Positions 33,421 to 46,207 are shown, counted from the first letter of the stretch. The stretch is 64,000 nt of DNA from Xiphias gladius (GCF_016859285.1 NC_053402.1:6934031-6998030); one strand, 5' to 3'. The notes: generated from the sequence alone by a model not told the origin. Translations and numbers: made by a program.

Positions 33421-34430
33421 TGAGCTCCAATGGGGAACAGAGTGTGTAGAGTTTCTGCCTCAAAAATCTCAGGTTATGCAGACTGCAGATTAAATATTAT
33501 TCCTTCCCAATTTCACACATGGTGATATTTATCAATATATTTCTCAGGGAACGTAAAATATGAGGGCAGCCTTTGGAAGTTTTTGCCAAAGGCGCACCGT
33601 CTACCTCTTAAAAATGTATTCGAAGAAAAAGCTCCAATGCAGGGTAGGCAACAAATTATTATTTTCGCAGCAGCACAAAATCAGTCATTCCAGTTTTATC
33701 CTCTGTGGAAAACATGTAATTGTGCGTCAAGTTTGTGCGTAAAGTGCGGCTGCAGGAACTTTCCAGGAGGATTAAGGCTTAAGTCCCTACCTCACGTAGA
33801 GAAATGTTTGGGGGTTTTCCCCCTCAGTGTTAAAGCTCAGGATGGTGATCTGATGTCCCCAAAGAGTCTATCAGTTTATGTGTGTTTTCTCGTGTTATTT
33901 TAATATCACTTTGTACTGTCACTATCGCTGCTGCACATTAAGATGAAAGCCTTTTGTTTGTTTATTCATACACGTTTCCCCTTCTTGTTTTTGGGGTTGA
34001 TATAAAAAAGAGAAATGCATTTCAAAAATTGTCTTGGTTTCCAGCAAAGTTTCTTCAGGTTTTTATACATAATTTCTTCTTGTGTCTAACTCTTACGTCT
34101 TCTGAATCATTTCTGGAAAAAAAAACAATATTAAAATAATATAAATGATTATGAAGCTATTTTGACGTATAGTCCTACTTTAAACCATCCTCCCTCTACT
34201 TTATGTTATTCATATTGTTCAAACTGAATATTTTAATACGACTCTGAAATTAACTTAATGAGGATTCCTTATTCCTCTCCAAAAAATTCTTCCTTTGGTT
34301 TTTCTGTTCATAGGGATGTTTTTAGTGGATGGATCTCTAACGTCCGCGTCCACTTGGCACTGATGTGCTGATGATGAGAGTGCACTGGGAGGCTGGTATA
34401 GGCCTTCTTGGTACCATTTGTGTCGTTTCC
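33421..34430. other. FoxD 5' flank
   Basis: AT-rich with no gene recognised. The frame at 33,583-33,903 is not credited. Confidence 0.35.
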
Positions 34431-34620
34431 ATTGGTCAGGATCCTTTTCCTCGTGCCTCAGCGTGACATCACATCCACCCGACCCGCAGGAAAGCAACAC
34501 AGATTACAGATGATGCTGGACATCTCAGAGGACGCGCACACTTTTCAGCTTTACGCATAATCATTCGCTGGCCGCTCTGTAGCGCTTTAAGGCACCAAAA
34601 ATAAAGGATATCAGAGCTGA
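34431..34620 (+). promoter_or_regulatory. Possible FoxD promoter
   Basis: An inverted CCAAT box (attgg) sits at 34,431-34,435. An AT-rich 'accaaaaataaagga' stretch near 34,584-34,598 could act as a weak TATA-like element about 200 bp before the ATG. GC content rises from here into the gene. The start site is inferred, not seen. Confidence 0.3.
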
Positions 34621-34800
34621 TGCCTTGCGGTTTGTAGAGTGTATTTCCTAAGAAGTAGGAGGAGGATTGTGCTCGGATTTTCACTTTTTTGTGAGCGGAG
34701 ATGAGCTGTGCGTAAAAATCTGTTTATCGCCTTTAAGAGAAGGGCTGTCACTCTCCCACCTGTTGGCAGGTGGTGTTGGCTTTACCCGCGGACATCTACT

Positions 34801-35775
34801 ATGACATTGGGTTTGGAAATCATGGAGGATATCGTTATCGACGTAGTAGGGGAAGGACTCAAAGATAACGGAGAGGAGCAACTTTTACCTTCGGATGAGT
34901 CGCGGAGTGAGCAGGACGGCGTCACGGAGACTTTCAGCAGCCAGAGTAAAGGCCGGGACACCTACAGCCCTGCACGGGCGAGTGCTCCTCCTGCTAAAAC
35001 CAAAGGTCCAACGTCGGTTAAGCCTCCATATTCATACATCGCTCTTATCACGATGGCCATACTGCAGAGTCCAAAGAAACGGCTCACCCTCAGCGAGATC
35101 TGTGACTTTATCAGTCACCGCTTCGTTTATTACAGGGAGAAGTTCCCCGCCTGGCAGAACTCTATCAGACACAATCTGTCCCTTAATGACTGCTTTGTAA
35201 AGATGCCTCGAGAGCCCGGAAACCCCGGGAAAGGCAACTACTGGACTCTGGATCCCAACTCCTCAGACATGTTTGAGAACGGGAGTTTTCTGCGGCGGAG
35301 GAAGCGCTTCAAGCGGCAGTATTTTCGATTCGACCCGCTCAAGGAGCAGCACCTGGAGCCAAGCGGACTGCATGGCTTCCCGCACGGTGCCTACGGGCTC
35401 GGCGCAGCGGCTCTGCAGCTGCCCAGTCTGGAGATTTACCCCTACCTCCATCACCATGCGCCCTCGCCGTGCGGCCCCGCCACCATCCCACCTGTCAGCA
35501 GCATCCTGCCGGCACTGTCCAGTTTCTTCTCCTGTAGCGCCCTCACAGCCAAAGCTTTCCTCCAGTCGCAGCCCGGCATCGAAGCCTTCTCGCCGGCCCA
35601 ATGCACAGCATACTCCTCTCCTCTGACCTCCGGCGCTTCCTACGCCTCCCCTGCGCTCTTCCACCCGGCGGCAGCTCCGCACTTCCTCAGTTTACACCAG
35701 GAGTATCAAAAACTACAGACTCAGCGTGGCACCGTCGACCTGGCCAAACACATCAACACTGCTAATAATGAGTAA
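34801..35775 (+). CDS. FoxD-class forkhead transcription factor (single exon, 324 aa)
   Basis: Forkhead proteins bind DNA in the nucleus through a winged-helix domain; FoxD members act in neural crest, mesoderm and neural patterning, often as repressors. The forkhead domain spans about residues 73-172 and has the family core [49 protein letters not shown] and [11 protein letters not shown]. The ATG at 34,801 (A at -3) is chosen because MTLGLE...[10 protein letters not shown] matches the MTLS...DIDVVGEG acidic N-terminus of FoxD proteins; the in-frame sequence before it is not FoxD-like. The absence of introns fits the family. Oddities: Val109 replaces the usual Pro of RFPYY, Met135 replaces Ile in VKIPREPG, and the protein is short for FoxD. 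No FSI(E/D)NI(I/M)G-type eh1 Groucho-binding motif is visible in the C-terminus. Subclass is certain; the paralogue is not. It looks like a divergent fish copy (foxd5 or foxd7 type are candidates), so no symbol is given. Confidence 0.93.
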   Translation: MTLGLEIMEDIVIDVVGEGLKDNGEEQLLPSDESRSEQDGVTETFSSQSKGRDTYSPARASAPPAKTKGPTSVKPPYSYIALITMAILQSPKKRLTLSEICDFISHRFVYYREKFPAWQNSIRHNLSLNDCFVKMPREPGNPGKGNYWTLDPNSSDMFENGSFLRRRKRFKRQYFRFDPLKEQHLEPSGLHGFPHGAYGLGAAALQLPSLEIYPYLHHHAPSPCGPATIPPVSSILPALSSFFSCSALTAKAFLQSQPGIEAFSPAQCTAYSSPLTSGASYASPALFHPAAAPHFLSLHQEYQKLQTQRGTVDLAKHINTANNE

Positions 35776-36060
35776 TCACGTTAATGCGGACTTTTAACTC
35801 GTGTTTTCTCAGGTAACAGAGACAGTTTAAGCCGAAGCTCACAATTTCTCCAGCGATGGAAATTGGATGGATGCGGTTTAAAGAATGTTGTGGATATGTT
35901 AGAATATCTCCGTCCTTTCCCTAATGGCAAAAAATCTGTTAGCTGGCGCTCTTTTAAAAAAAAAAAAAGATTTTGAATTATCATCTTTTAAAAAATATTT
36001 AAATGACGAGTTTCCTATATTTTTTTCTGGAAAGAAATAAAAGTCAATATTTAAACCTTG
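35776..36060 (+). terminator. FoxD 3' UTR with polyadenylation signal
   Basis: AT-rich sequence after the TAA stop at 35,773-35,775. AATAAA is at 36,036-36,041. Further AATAAA motifs near 36,326 and 36,347 could serve longer transcripts. Confidence 0.55.
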
Positions 36061-37045
36061 CGTTCAGTTGTATTTTGTACAGATCCATGTGGCAAAGGTT
36101 TTTATTTAGCTCATGGATGACCTTGAAAAAAAAAAGTTTAGATTTAAAGTTACACTCTTTGTTTTTATATGTCCTGTGTTGTCTTGCTTTAAATGGTAAT
36201 TTCTGGGTTTTTACTATGCCTGCGCTGATTTAACATCAGGCCCTAACTTGTAATGATGACAGTTAAAATAAGATAATTTTTGTTCAAATGTCAAGAAGTG
36301 TTGCATTGAAACAGCCAAAGAAAAATAAATTAAACAATGGTAAAGAATAAATTTGCTATTAAAATAGGCTGCAGGTCTATTAGGCCTAATTATCCTGCAC
36401 TACTGTAAAGATGTGCTTCAGTTCTGCATAAAAAATCATAAAGTCAAAACAAAATTACACATTAAAAATACACGGTTGTCGGCATTTGTAATATAAATCA
36501 CTGGGATATTTTGTATGTTATTTAATAAATTGTAACAATAAAAGAAAACAGCAAGACAGTAGCTTGTAAAATCATATATTTAATGTTTAAAAAATGATGG
36601 AAAAAAGCAATATTTTGCACCATGTGAGGTAAGGGCTGGTGCGTCAAGGTCAAAGTCAGTTAGGATGCTTCTGGATTAACACTTCTAATAATGCATGCAA
36701 TTATAATGAAACAGGAATAATAAGAATTTCCCTGATCACACCTGTCAGCAGCTGATGATTTTAATACTAGAAGAACAAAAGGGGTCTTAGCTCTAAAGCG
36801 CACAGGCCTATCAAGCGTATACGTCTATGTGTGTGTTGTTCATGGCTGTAACACTGAAAATATACATGCCCATAATTGCATTATTTTGTAGGGCCACACA
36901 CGTACGCACACACACACCTTGTCCCCCCTGTCCAAGCGAGAAAATCTGTACAACACATTTTCGTGTCAGATAAGTTCAATCATAAAGCTGCTTTCTGCTT
37001 GATTACCTCCCAAAAATCCCACAGTGCAGCCCTTTTAGTGAATCA

Positions 37046-37087
<42 letters not shown>

Positions 37088-39500
37088 AGAGGAAGTTAGG
37101 TCCAAAATACTGTATGTTGATTGACTGTTTTTTTTCTCTTTTTTTTTGTCGTTTTATTTGGGCATATTAAAAGTGTCCTAAAAATTAAAAAACAATGTCC
37201 TGAATTTTAAAAGAGACAACTTCCCAAATTAAATAATATATAATAACCTAACAGAACTTTTGTCTTATGTGGTGATTTTGGCAAATATTAGAAATTCAAG
37301 TTATTCTTTTTGCAAAAAATAACCCACCAGTTCAATTCCACAATCATAAAAAAATGATCTTTCCTGCTCAGAAATTGTCAATCCTGGGTGAAAACAACAT
37401 TTCACAGAGGAATCAAAACCGTCTGACTTCTAACAGACTACTTCTTCTTGTTTCTTTTGTTAAAAGACATATATACATTTGTTTGGGCTGAATCAATCTC
37501 AACATGATTAGATCAACAATATAAACTACAGCCTAAACCTAAAACAAATAAGTGAATCTTTTTGCTTAAGCAGACATAGTGTGATTAAGGTACACACAGG
37601 TATAATCAGTAAATATACTGTATAGTGAGTGTGATTAGTAAATCTGTCCCAAAACCTTCCACCCATTTCTCCATGCTATTAATTCACATTATCTGATTTA
37701 TTTTTCCTTTTCTTTTTCATTTAAGTGAGGGCAGCACTGCTTTACAGTGAGAATGACAGTAGTAAAAATAATTCTAGGTTTCAGAGCATGGAAGTATTTA
37801 TTTAATTCTATTCTGAGTCTGGTTTAGATAGATTAGCATGCTGAAGCTCTTGGTAGGGGCTGATGGATCGCCCCACACACTCGTTCCTTTAGCAGACTTT
37901 GGCACCCAGGGAGGGACTGAAACAAATAAAAAGATTGTTACCTGATGGTGAGCTCTTAAGTTGCCTACTCCTGAAAGAAAGAAGAGCACACATTCTTACT
38001 GAGCCTATTCTTTTTTCTTTGCTGCTTTCAGGAAATTTTAAAAACTCCAATTTTTGATGCTTAGGTTTAATTCAATCTGTTTTGAGGTTTTGTACTTTTT
38101 TTGCCATAACCAAATCTCTAATATTTGTACTGCTAATCTTAAACAGTGCGGCACAAGCTGTGGTTAAACTGATCCACCATGAGATTCATATCATACACCA
38201 CAGCATTTCTGCTATTAGAACTTATCTGATTGAAAAGCAAAATCTATTTTTCTTGCACTGTGGTTGTAGTCCTTTAGTCAAAACTGAAAATGAAGTTGCA
38301 CTGTAGAAAGTCATGAAATCTTTGAAGAACTTTTAGTCTTGTATGTTCCTGCATGTCATCTATTTAGCAGGCATAAGTCAAGATGCACCTTCTGCACAAT
38401 CACACACACATGGGCAGGATGTTTGACTTTAGTGGCTGAACATCATGATCAAGTATGACTAAGGAAATCTTTTTCATTATAATGAGCTTGCTCTGCCAGT
38501 AGGAAGCCAAATGAAGAGAAACTGAAGCAGAAGAACACTGTTGCTGGGAAGGAGAGAAGTCAGGGTCGTTTTTTTTGGGGGGGGGGGCTTGTGCACCTGA
38601 TAAAATAAGCAATCGAGGCTTATGTGTGTGTGTGTGTGTGTGTAGCTATGACTGCATGTCAGTTTTCCATCCTGAAGGCGGTAAAAGTTGCCAGTACACT
38701 GCTGAAAGTCTTTTTACTTTCCTTTTTACTTTGTGCGTCATTGAGTGTGACATGGTTTATTAAATCTTTACTTGTATTATAAGTAAAAACCTCTTTTTAA
38801 TGATTAGCAGCAAGATTTTCCTGTTTTTAACACTACCTTTTCTACTTTATAGTCTCTTTAATTTGTGAGATGTCCGAAACTTTAAAATTTAATGTAATCT
38901 GCTAAATCACTCAGAATTTGAAACAAAGGGATTGTGTTTCAGATTGAATATGTCACCAGCGAACTTTACTCAGTGTCATATTAAATTGATTCATCAGATA
39001 AGTGGACATGATGAATGAATATTTATGTGATGACCTGTCAGTGGTGCATCCCATGTTGCACCGCTGCATTTTCTGCTCAGTTCCACGTGGATTATCAGTT
39101 CTGAGTTATCGTAACTCACATCTCCCCTCTGATGTGGAGGTCGTTTCTCTGGGAAAAGTGAGTCAACTCAGTCAGAACTCCATTCATGCCTAACTGTGCT
39201 GCTCTACCAGGCTTTCATTCTCCACTTACAAACGCCAAGCCAAACAGGCAAGATAAATTCATTGGTAGTGCACCCCGCCTCACTGCCTTCACTCCTTCTG
39301 CTTCCACAGCAACGACCGATAGTCCAAGAAGGGAGACTGGTGCATTCTGGGATAACCCCTGCAAGTTCAGTCAGGACAGGAAACACAATGTCGCTACGTT
39401 TTTCCAGAGAATTTGAAATGCATAATTTGGAATAAATTCCCCTAAAATATTTTTCCTGTGCCTGATGTTGTGTGTTTTTTTTAAAATATGAGTTTAGTAC
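36061..39500. other. FoxD 3' flank, gene-free
   Basis: No exon is recognised. Simple repeats are (TTA)n at 37,047-37,086, a G-run at about 38,578-38,587 and (TG)n at about 38,622-38,642. A diverged inverted repeat lies around 39,095-39,180 ('cagttctgagtta...aactcac' against 'gtgagtcaactcagtcagaactc'). Confidence 0.4.
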
Positions 39501-40290
39501 CTGCAAATCACATGGGTTAAAAAGTTACCCAATTTGGGTCAACATAGCACAGATGCAATGCTGAGTTAATGTTAGTCAGTAACACTGCATTTTGATTCAG
39601 TGTCAGTGTTTTATATGACTGTTGAATTAATGCATCAAAAGAACTCCATGTCTTTGGTCTGTTTTCTACCCATGGGTACTGGGTTTTTTTTTAACCCACT
39701 GTTTTTTTAGTGTGTATATACTAAAAATCCCTGTGTCAAAATTGAGAACCATAACAATATTTTGTTAAGGGTACCCACTACATGTTGGTAGAAAACCCAA
39801 GACAACGCATTGATCCAGTGTTAGTGTTATTGTCTTTATTACTATTGAGTTACCGGATCAAAAAAGCCCCTTGTCTTGGCAGGTTTTCTACCGGTGGGTA
39901 CTGGGTTTTAACCCAGTGTTTTTTAGTGTGTATATGCCCTATAAAATGCTAGATCAAAATTGATCCATTTAGGATCAATATAGCACCACTGTTGGTATTA
40001 TCTTTTATATTAGTGTCATTATTTACCCAAATCAAAATCATAGTATGGTTGCAAAATGTTATAATCTGCGTAATCTGATTCAGTTTACATGTCACTATTT
40101 TGAATGTCACAAGTCAAATTTGTGATAGTTTTAAGGTTAAATTTGTTCTTTTTGTTTTTAACACTGGGTCAAAAATAATCATATTTCAGATGGTGAGATA
40201 ACCCAAAAGTAAAACAAAAAAACAACATTTATACTGAGTCCAGAATACCCATTGGTACTGGATCATTTTGACCCAGTGATTTTTTAAACT
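39500..40290. repeat. Dispersed repeat with diverged tandem duplication, unit about 222 bp
   Basis: The block 'gttttctaccca..gggtactgggttttt..aaccca.tgttttttagtgtgtatat' at 39,661-39,720 recurs at 39,883-39,935. Flanking 'cagtgt(c/t)agtgtt' and 'tcaaaattga' motifs are also repeated with the same offset. Edges carry 'gggttaaaaagttacccaa' and 'ggatcattttgacccagtg', reminiscent of the terminal 'gggtca..aacccag' motifs of a teleost non-autonomous DNA element. No coding capacity. Confidence 0.6.
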
Positions 40291-41650
40291 GAACAACTGT
40301 TTGCCAAACATTGATTTGTGTTTGCTTTAGTACTTCAAGAGTGTGCTGCTATAGAATCAGAGTTTGGTTAATATAGAGGCTTAGGTGTTGTGGTTTTTCA
40401 GTTATCATTAGTAAATCTTGCACCTTTCTGCTGAGGTAGATCACAGCTGAGGTTTTCTCTCCTCTCACTTTAATGGCTGACTTCCACAAGCCTCACTTGC
40501 TCCTTGGCGTTTACTTTTCCTGGCAGGGCCAATCCCCTCTGCCCTGCTTCAGGGAGTTATTCAATTATAAATCTTCTTTTGCAGCACCCCCCACCCCCAG
40601 CCCCTTACTTTCCCTCTCTCACCGGTCTATGTGTTACCCTGCCAAGCCCAGTAAAACATGCTGCTCTGTTGGTGCACCCCTCTCCAGTCTCGTGCCCAAG
40701 AATTTATTATGCTCAGGGTGGTGGGGTGGATTGCGGTGTGTTTTTGGAAAAGGGACCCCCCCCCAAGCCTCAGTGCCAACAGATGACAGTGACATATAGC
40801 AGGAAAGCCACCCAGAAGGAGAATGATCTCACACCTCAGCCACGCGCTCAGAGTGGGGTGGGAGAAAATAGAGAGAGGGGAAAGATCTGTGGCTGGGGGT
40901 AAAGGGGACAATAAAATCAAGATGAAAAGAGGCAAGGATGGAGAAACAAAAAGGAATAAAACAAAAACAAAAAAACACCAGCAACCGAAATCAAACACCT
41001 CAAAGCAAGTGAATGATCTGATGACACTTAACAAAAATATGTCGGCAACTTCTTTAAATACTTTAGGTTACTTGCTAAACTTGAAATGTGTTATAATAAT
41101 TTCTAAAAAAACCAAACTATGTTAATCCTCTTAGATATTCTATTCTTACCCTTAGCCCATGGCTCATTTCTGCAAGCCAAGGTTTTGAGGAAATGCACTG
41201 CTCCATTAGGCAACCTAAGAAAATCCGCAGTTGGATTCAAGGTGTTATAGCAGATAGATCCTCCTCTATACCACGTCCGTTTCTCTAAAAGCTTGTGAAG
41301 CAGCCAATCAGTATGTAATTGTGTGGCACTTGGTCTTGACCCCCCCTCGTTTCACTCTTTTTTCAATCTTCCTGGTGTCCTACTGTTCCCCAGCTGGCAA
41401 CGTCATGCCCTCACCCTGTCCACAGTGCTTGACATTGCTTCGACATCCCCTCTTCAGATTTTTGTGTATCACCACGTGTCTGCATGGGCGCGGGCATGTG
41501 CAGTATCCGCTGCAGGTAGAAGGCCTCCAAACACCAAGAGAAGTGCTCACCCTTTACAGGCCCAAGATGAAAGGCAGCGGGAGTGTGATGTCACCCACAG
41601 CAGCCCCTAAACCACTTATTGCACTAAATGAGAGCTATTAGCCACACAAA
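40291..41650. other. Gene-free spacer
   Basis: Overlapping open frames on both strands (108-135 codons around 40,473-41,034) are low-complexity and domainless; none is credited. Confidence 0.4.
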
Positions 41651-42480
41651 CAAAGACATAAAAGTCTCTGTCATTTAATCAAAAGGGGAGCAGGAAGCAC
41701 AATTAACATCTGGGCCAAGATGTGTCATAGAGGGGTCAGGCTATAACTGTGCAAGCTCTTATTACAGTTGTAGAGTCCAAGGCCTGGCAGTCAGTGTAAA
41801 GCCTACTGAGAGTCAGTAACCCCAACCTGGCTGCGGCCCTCCCGCTCCCACTGATCTCTGAGAAAGACAAAGTGGTCTGCCTTCCACACCAGGCATCGCC
41901 ATGCAGAGCAGGGGATGTTTGAAAACCAGCCAGTTAATAGAAACCTCCCTCACTCCCTCTCCCTCTCTATCTCTCTCTATTGACTCTCAGTATCTCTCTC
42001 TCTCTGTCTGCACTTTCTCTCTCCACCTCTCTCCCCCATTACATTTGGTTTTCTCCCCTCAATAACGTCTGCAGTGGCATATTACAACTTGGAAATGGAT
42101 TTTAAAAGGGAGTAGAAATGGTTGCCAGAATGGGAAAAACATGGATTGGCTCAATGGAAGCAGATTAAGTGGGCATGCCAAACCTCACGCTTTGTAAGAA
42201 ACAAGAAAAAGACCCCTTTTTACATTAATGCTCAGAGTTAAGGACCAACCGCATAGTGGGCGGAAATCAAAAATCCCACCCTCTTTGAAAGAAAGAATGA
42301 AAATTCTGGGCGATGAATTGTCACCTAATATGAAAGAAATGGCTCTCTTTCCTGGTCATTGTGACCGGAGTGAATACAACTGGGTGCTGTAAGGCTGTCA
42401 GTATCAGAGGACAGGCCTACTTTTTTATCATTGCTGCAGGTCTCTGTGTGCTCAGGGAACTGTAAAGCCAATTCATAGGC
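41651..42480. promoter_or_regulatory. Candidate conserved non-coding DNA 3' of FoxD
   Basis: About 800 bp with complex, non-repetitive sequence on both sides of a CT-rich tract (41,940-42,055). The stretch 42,060-42,370 has no open frame of interest and no repeat signature, unlike most of the spacer. The regulatory label is inference from texture and proximity to a developmental gene. Confidence 0.25.
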
Positions 42481-43255
42481 CTGCAAACATCCTGTAACAG
42501 TAACATAAATCCACTAATTCAGGCCTTTGTGTTTGGTAATGGATGTTGTGCCCTACTATGTAGATGTGATATGATAGGATTGATTGCTCTGAAGAACACT
42601 GAGGCTGCTTTCTAGCGCCGCCCTGCCACCCAAACTGTTGGCCAACGAGCCGTTCATCCCATGTTGCCTCTGTTGGTGGTCCCTGGTGTAAGCTATATTT
42701 TCCCCTCACTTCTCTCTCTCTCTCTTTTTTTTATAGCTAACACAAAATTGTTCCTAATTCGCTGCTGCTAGAGGGGGGTAATTTGCGGCTTTTGGCTGAG
42801 TGTCGCAAGCCCCAAATTTGAAAAAGCTGCTGAGTTAAAGGCGTTCTGTGAAAGGCAGTAGGAGCAACAGTAGGGAGAGGAGAAAGGGGGGGGGGGGGAC
42901 TAAATTTAATCAGTTGAAAAGGAAAAACAGCAAAACATGATAAGCCTCAAAAGGCAAAAGACTGAAGTGCAATAATAACTGTTGGGTAATGTAATCCGTA
43001 GCCACCAATAATTATGGCTCTTTTGATGAAATGATGGTGATAATGTCTCCTCTTCTATCCCAAGTTAATATGATTTTGTTTTAGCTTGTGAAAACATTCA
43101 TGTTCTAATCAGACTATCTTGGCCAAAATACTTTAGCTCATATTTCATCTGTGTTTAGTTTGTCTTGGTGTCTCAAATTCTCTGAGATAAAAACTCTCTC
43201 CAGCTGACTCTCTGTTGCAAAAAATGCAATCTGTAGAAGAAAAAAAAACAGTTCG
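42481..43255. other. Gene-free spacer with G-run
   Basis: Nothing coding. An uninterrupted G-run lies around 42,887-42,898. Confidence 0.4.
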
Positions 43256-43375
43256 ATATAGTAGCTTCATATTTACCGCACAGACATGAGAGTGGAATCG
43301 GTTGTCTCGTTTAACTTTTGGCAAGAAAAAGGGTTTTTCCCTAAATGTTGAACTATTCCTTTATAAGCAACATGT
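43256..43375 (+). repeat. Fragment of the 1.2-2.2 kb repeat family
   Basis: It reads 'gtagcttcatatttaccgca', 'cagacatgagagtggaatc', 'tggcaagaaaaagg' and 'aaatgttgaactattccttt'. This is the other end of the family seen at 1.2-2.2 kb and 10.1 kb. Confidence 0.7.
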
Positions 43376-44329
43376 CGAAACCCTTGTTAGAAATTGAATT
43401 AGGTTTTTATTTTAGACACAAGCCCTGTTTCTCATTTGAAGCTAGAAGGGCGTGTTGCTGCCTTTTTTTTTATCAGTTCTTGATTAAAGTGATTTGTTGT
43501 GTATAAATACTTCAGCATAGTTGAACTCATCATATCTAATTGATATTTGTAACAATATTAAAACTACTCACACATAATTGTGCTTTGTAATGCAGAGTTT
43601 GGTGGCCATCTCTGTCCTTACGTCAAATCAGTCAATGTTTTTTTTAATTTATAAATCCTATCTGGGCAAATTACCATCAAATCTCTGGAGTAGCTCAACT
43701 AATTTGAAAAAAATAGAAATTACAATTTAAAAAATGGCATGAATTGAGTCTGCTCTAACACCTGAACATACAAGATGAGTACACAGAAACTAGTTGCTGG
43801 TGTAGATGAAATAGCACTTGAGGGAATAAATGAAATAGAGGCTATATAAAATAAAAATGTAACGATGGTTTCAGTTATTCTGACCTGCTGTCTACATGAT
43901 ACTGGAAGGGGAAAACAGGAAGTAACTGATTGAATATCTGCAGCCGAGGCAGTTGCTGCTAGCTGTGTGCAGGAGAGCGTCTGGCTCTCTCTTTACACCG
44001 AAGCTTCATGTTCCCAGAGCAAAGGGGGTCTGAGAGCTCCTCTGCGGCCTGAGAGGTGCTCATTCATTTTGATTAACAGGGCCTTCCTCACTCTCATCCC
44101 ATCCTTGGTGGTTCACTCTCTCCTCAGGGGAAAAGCCCGCATGGATGTTTTCCTTTTTTTATCCCACATGGTTTTTCACTTCCACAACAGCACGTCATTA
44201 CCCGAGTGCTTAAACACTTAAGAACAGTTTAAAATGAGGGAGAGGAGGTGGTGGTAAAGGAGGGGGAGGAGTGAAATAACACTCACAAGCAATGAACAGT
44301 TCTACATTAACTCTGTATCACTCAAGGGA
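43376..44329. other. Gene-free spacer
   Basis: No gene or clear repeat. The 84-codon frame at 43,967-44,221 has no domain. Confidence 0.4.
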
Positions 44330-44880
44330 GCTGTGAAGGCTGCCCCGTAAGCAAAATGAAGTCAATAAATAAATGTGGCTGTTGTCAGATGTCTGGAACA
44401 GCTTGAGAGGTTTTCAGCATTGGGGCAGCCCACCATGTTGAAATGAAGGGTGATAAGTTTAGGCGGCCCCACAGAATTAAATACTACAACTTGCTGACTG
44501 CCATTGACTAATGAGGGCGCATTTGCTGCATAATAAATTCAAAAAACGAAAGGAATGTTTGATCTGCACCAAAGCATAGTTTTTTTAAAAGTCACAGTGT
44601 CTGCTCAGCTCCGGTTGGAGAGAACACCACCATAACACAGAAGAGGTCTATTATTTTATACATATCCCACATGAGCTGCCTCTGATAACTACACTACTCC
44701 GACAGAGGCTTGCTTTCACAGCAGTCAATCAAAGCAGCAGTGACAACAAACTGCAGAAAGAGACAGGAGCTGTCAATGGAACGAGCACGCCTACTTCATT
44801 TCATGACTTCATTGGATTAAAATACTTCCCAAAACACTGTTTGCCGAGATGCAACTACAGCTCTTTCTCCGCAGGTCGGC
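44330..44880. promoter_or_regulatory. Candidate conserved non-coding DNA with homeodomain-type sites
   Basis: Complex non-repetitive sequence containing 'atttgctgcataataaattc' (POU/homeodomain-like) at about 44,521-44,540, 'agtcaatcaaagcagcag' (PBX/TCF-like) near 44,723 and 'gagctgtcaatgg' (MEIS/TGIF-like core TGTCA) near 44,768. Motif matches this short occur by chance; the call rests mainly on texture and genomic setting. Confidence 0.25.
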
Positions 44881-46142
44881 CCTATGGGAACACGAGCAGA
44901 AAATATAAAACATGAGGAAAAGCAGTAGCAGCTGGATGAGTGTTTTTCCAAGTTAAAGCAATTGATCAGTTAGAGTCCAGAGAGTCCTAAGGAGGAGGAG
45001 GTGGAAAGGGGGAGCATGGTTCAGAGGAAGCTGCAGGTGTGGGGAAGAGAAAACACAATCACATCTCAAGTCAAACAAATGCATCTCCTCTGATGGAGAT
45101 AGATAGAGGGTCAGCATTCCAGTCCATGCTGAAGATCCCCACCGCGTAGCCCCAGGTCCTCTATCTCACTGCGTCTGCTGCTGCTGCAGGGTCAAACATC
45201 TGGACAGAGGGAGAGAAAGCAAGTAACAAAGAGGAGTGAAGGAGAGAAAGTTACAAGAGAGACAGAAGGGTGGACGTGAGGCTGAAGAAAGGAGAGATGA
45301 ACTGAGGTCAAGAGAAGAGGTGAAAGATGTTAAACGCACAGCCGTGTTTATCTTCAGGACTCCTGCGGAGGGGGGAACGCACATAAGTGAGCTTGTGTCG
45401 GTGGGGGAAAGTTCACACCCTCCTTGTGTCTGCTCTCTATTCCTCTTCATCTTCATCTGCTTCACCTCTTTCTAACATTTTTCTAAAATCTTCCATGCAG
45501 CTGAAGGTCAGAGGCTGCAGCAAATGGGGCAACATTCTGTCTAATCATGCAGCCAACACTTTAACTTCTTCTATCAGTCTCCTCTCTCCTGCCATCCCCC
45601 AGAGAGCAGAAGCCTTAAACTGACTGCTAAAAACTTTGCTCTGCCTCCTTTTTTGTGTTTTCCCCAGGAGTCCTATAAAAGCCTACTCTGCTCTTGTTTT
45701 CTCTGCAAGTCAAGGGATGAGCTAGAGCTCATAAAGAGACAACCAAGAGGGCACACTGAGGTCCTGGGCTGTGTAAAAAGGCTGTGGCCACAGCTCTGGT
45801 GGTAGTAGCAGTGGTGTAGAGGAATATAGAGTTATATACACACACACTACACCTTGAGAGCATTTGATCCCTGTGAACACTGCACGGCCTGGGGGGGACA
45901 CGCTCTGTAAATTTCCCTCTCGCCTGCTGTGTTCTCTGTAATGGCAGCCTGAGCTTGTAAAAAATAAAAAATAAAAACTACACACATGACAGGTGCCAAA
46001 GTCAGGAATGTGAAAAAACTGAATGATGAAATATTTTCATGCCAGTTGCTTGTAATTTCCTTTCCTTTTACTTTTTTTTAGTGGTGTGTGTGCTTTTGTA
46101 AAAACAGAGTGTTTTGAGTGTGTATATCAGCATTTCTACATG
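44881..46142. other. Gene-free spacer
   Basis: Opposing open frames at 45,166-45,475 are shadows of purine-rich sequence. No gene is credited. Confidence 0.4.
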
Positions 46143-46207
46143 CATGCATGCAGTGCTGGAGGAAGTATTCACGTAAAAGTGTTACATGAAAATGTTACTG
46201 AAGTACA

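Noticed and set aside
34708..34800. N-terminal extension of the FoxD frame (31 codons)
   Set aside because: It is not FoxD-like and begins at a non-ATG codon; the family's MTL...IDVVGEG start is at 34,801.
35263..35682. 139-codon antisense frame within FoxD
   Set aside because: Shadow of GC-rich FoxD coding sequence; no domain.
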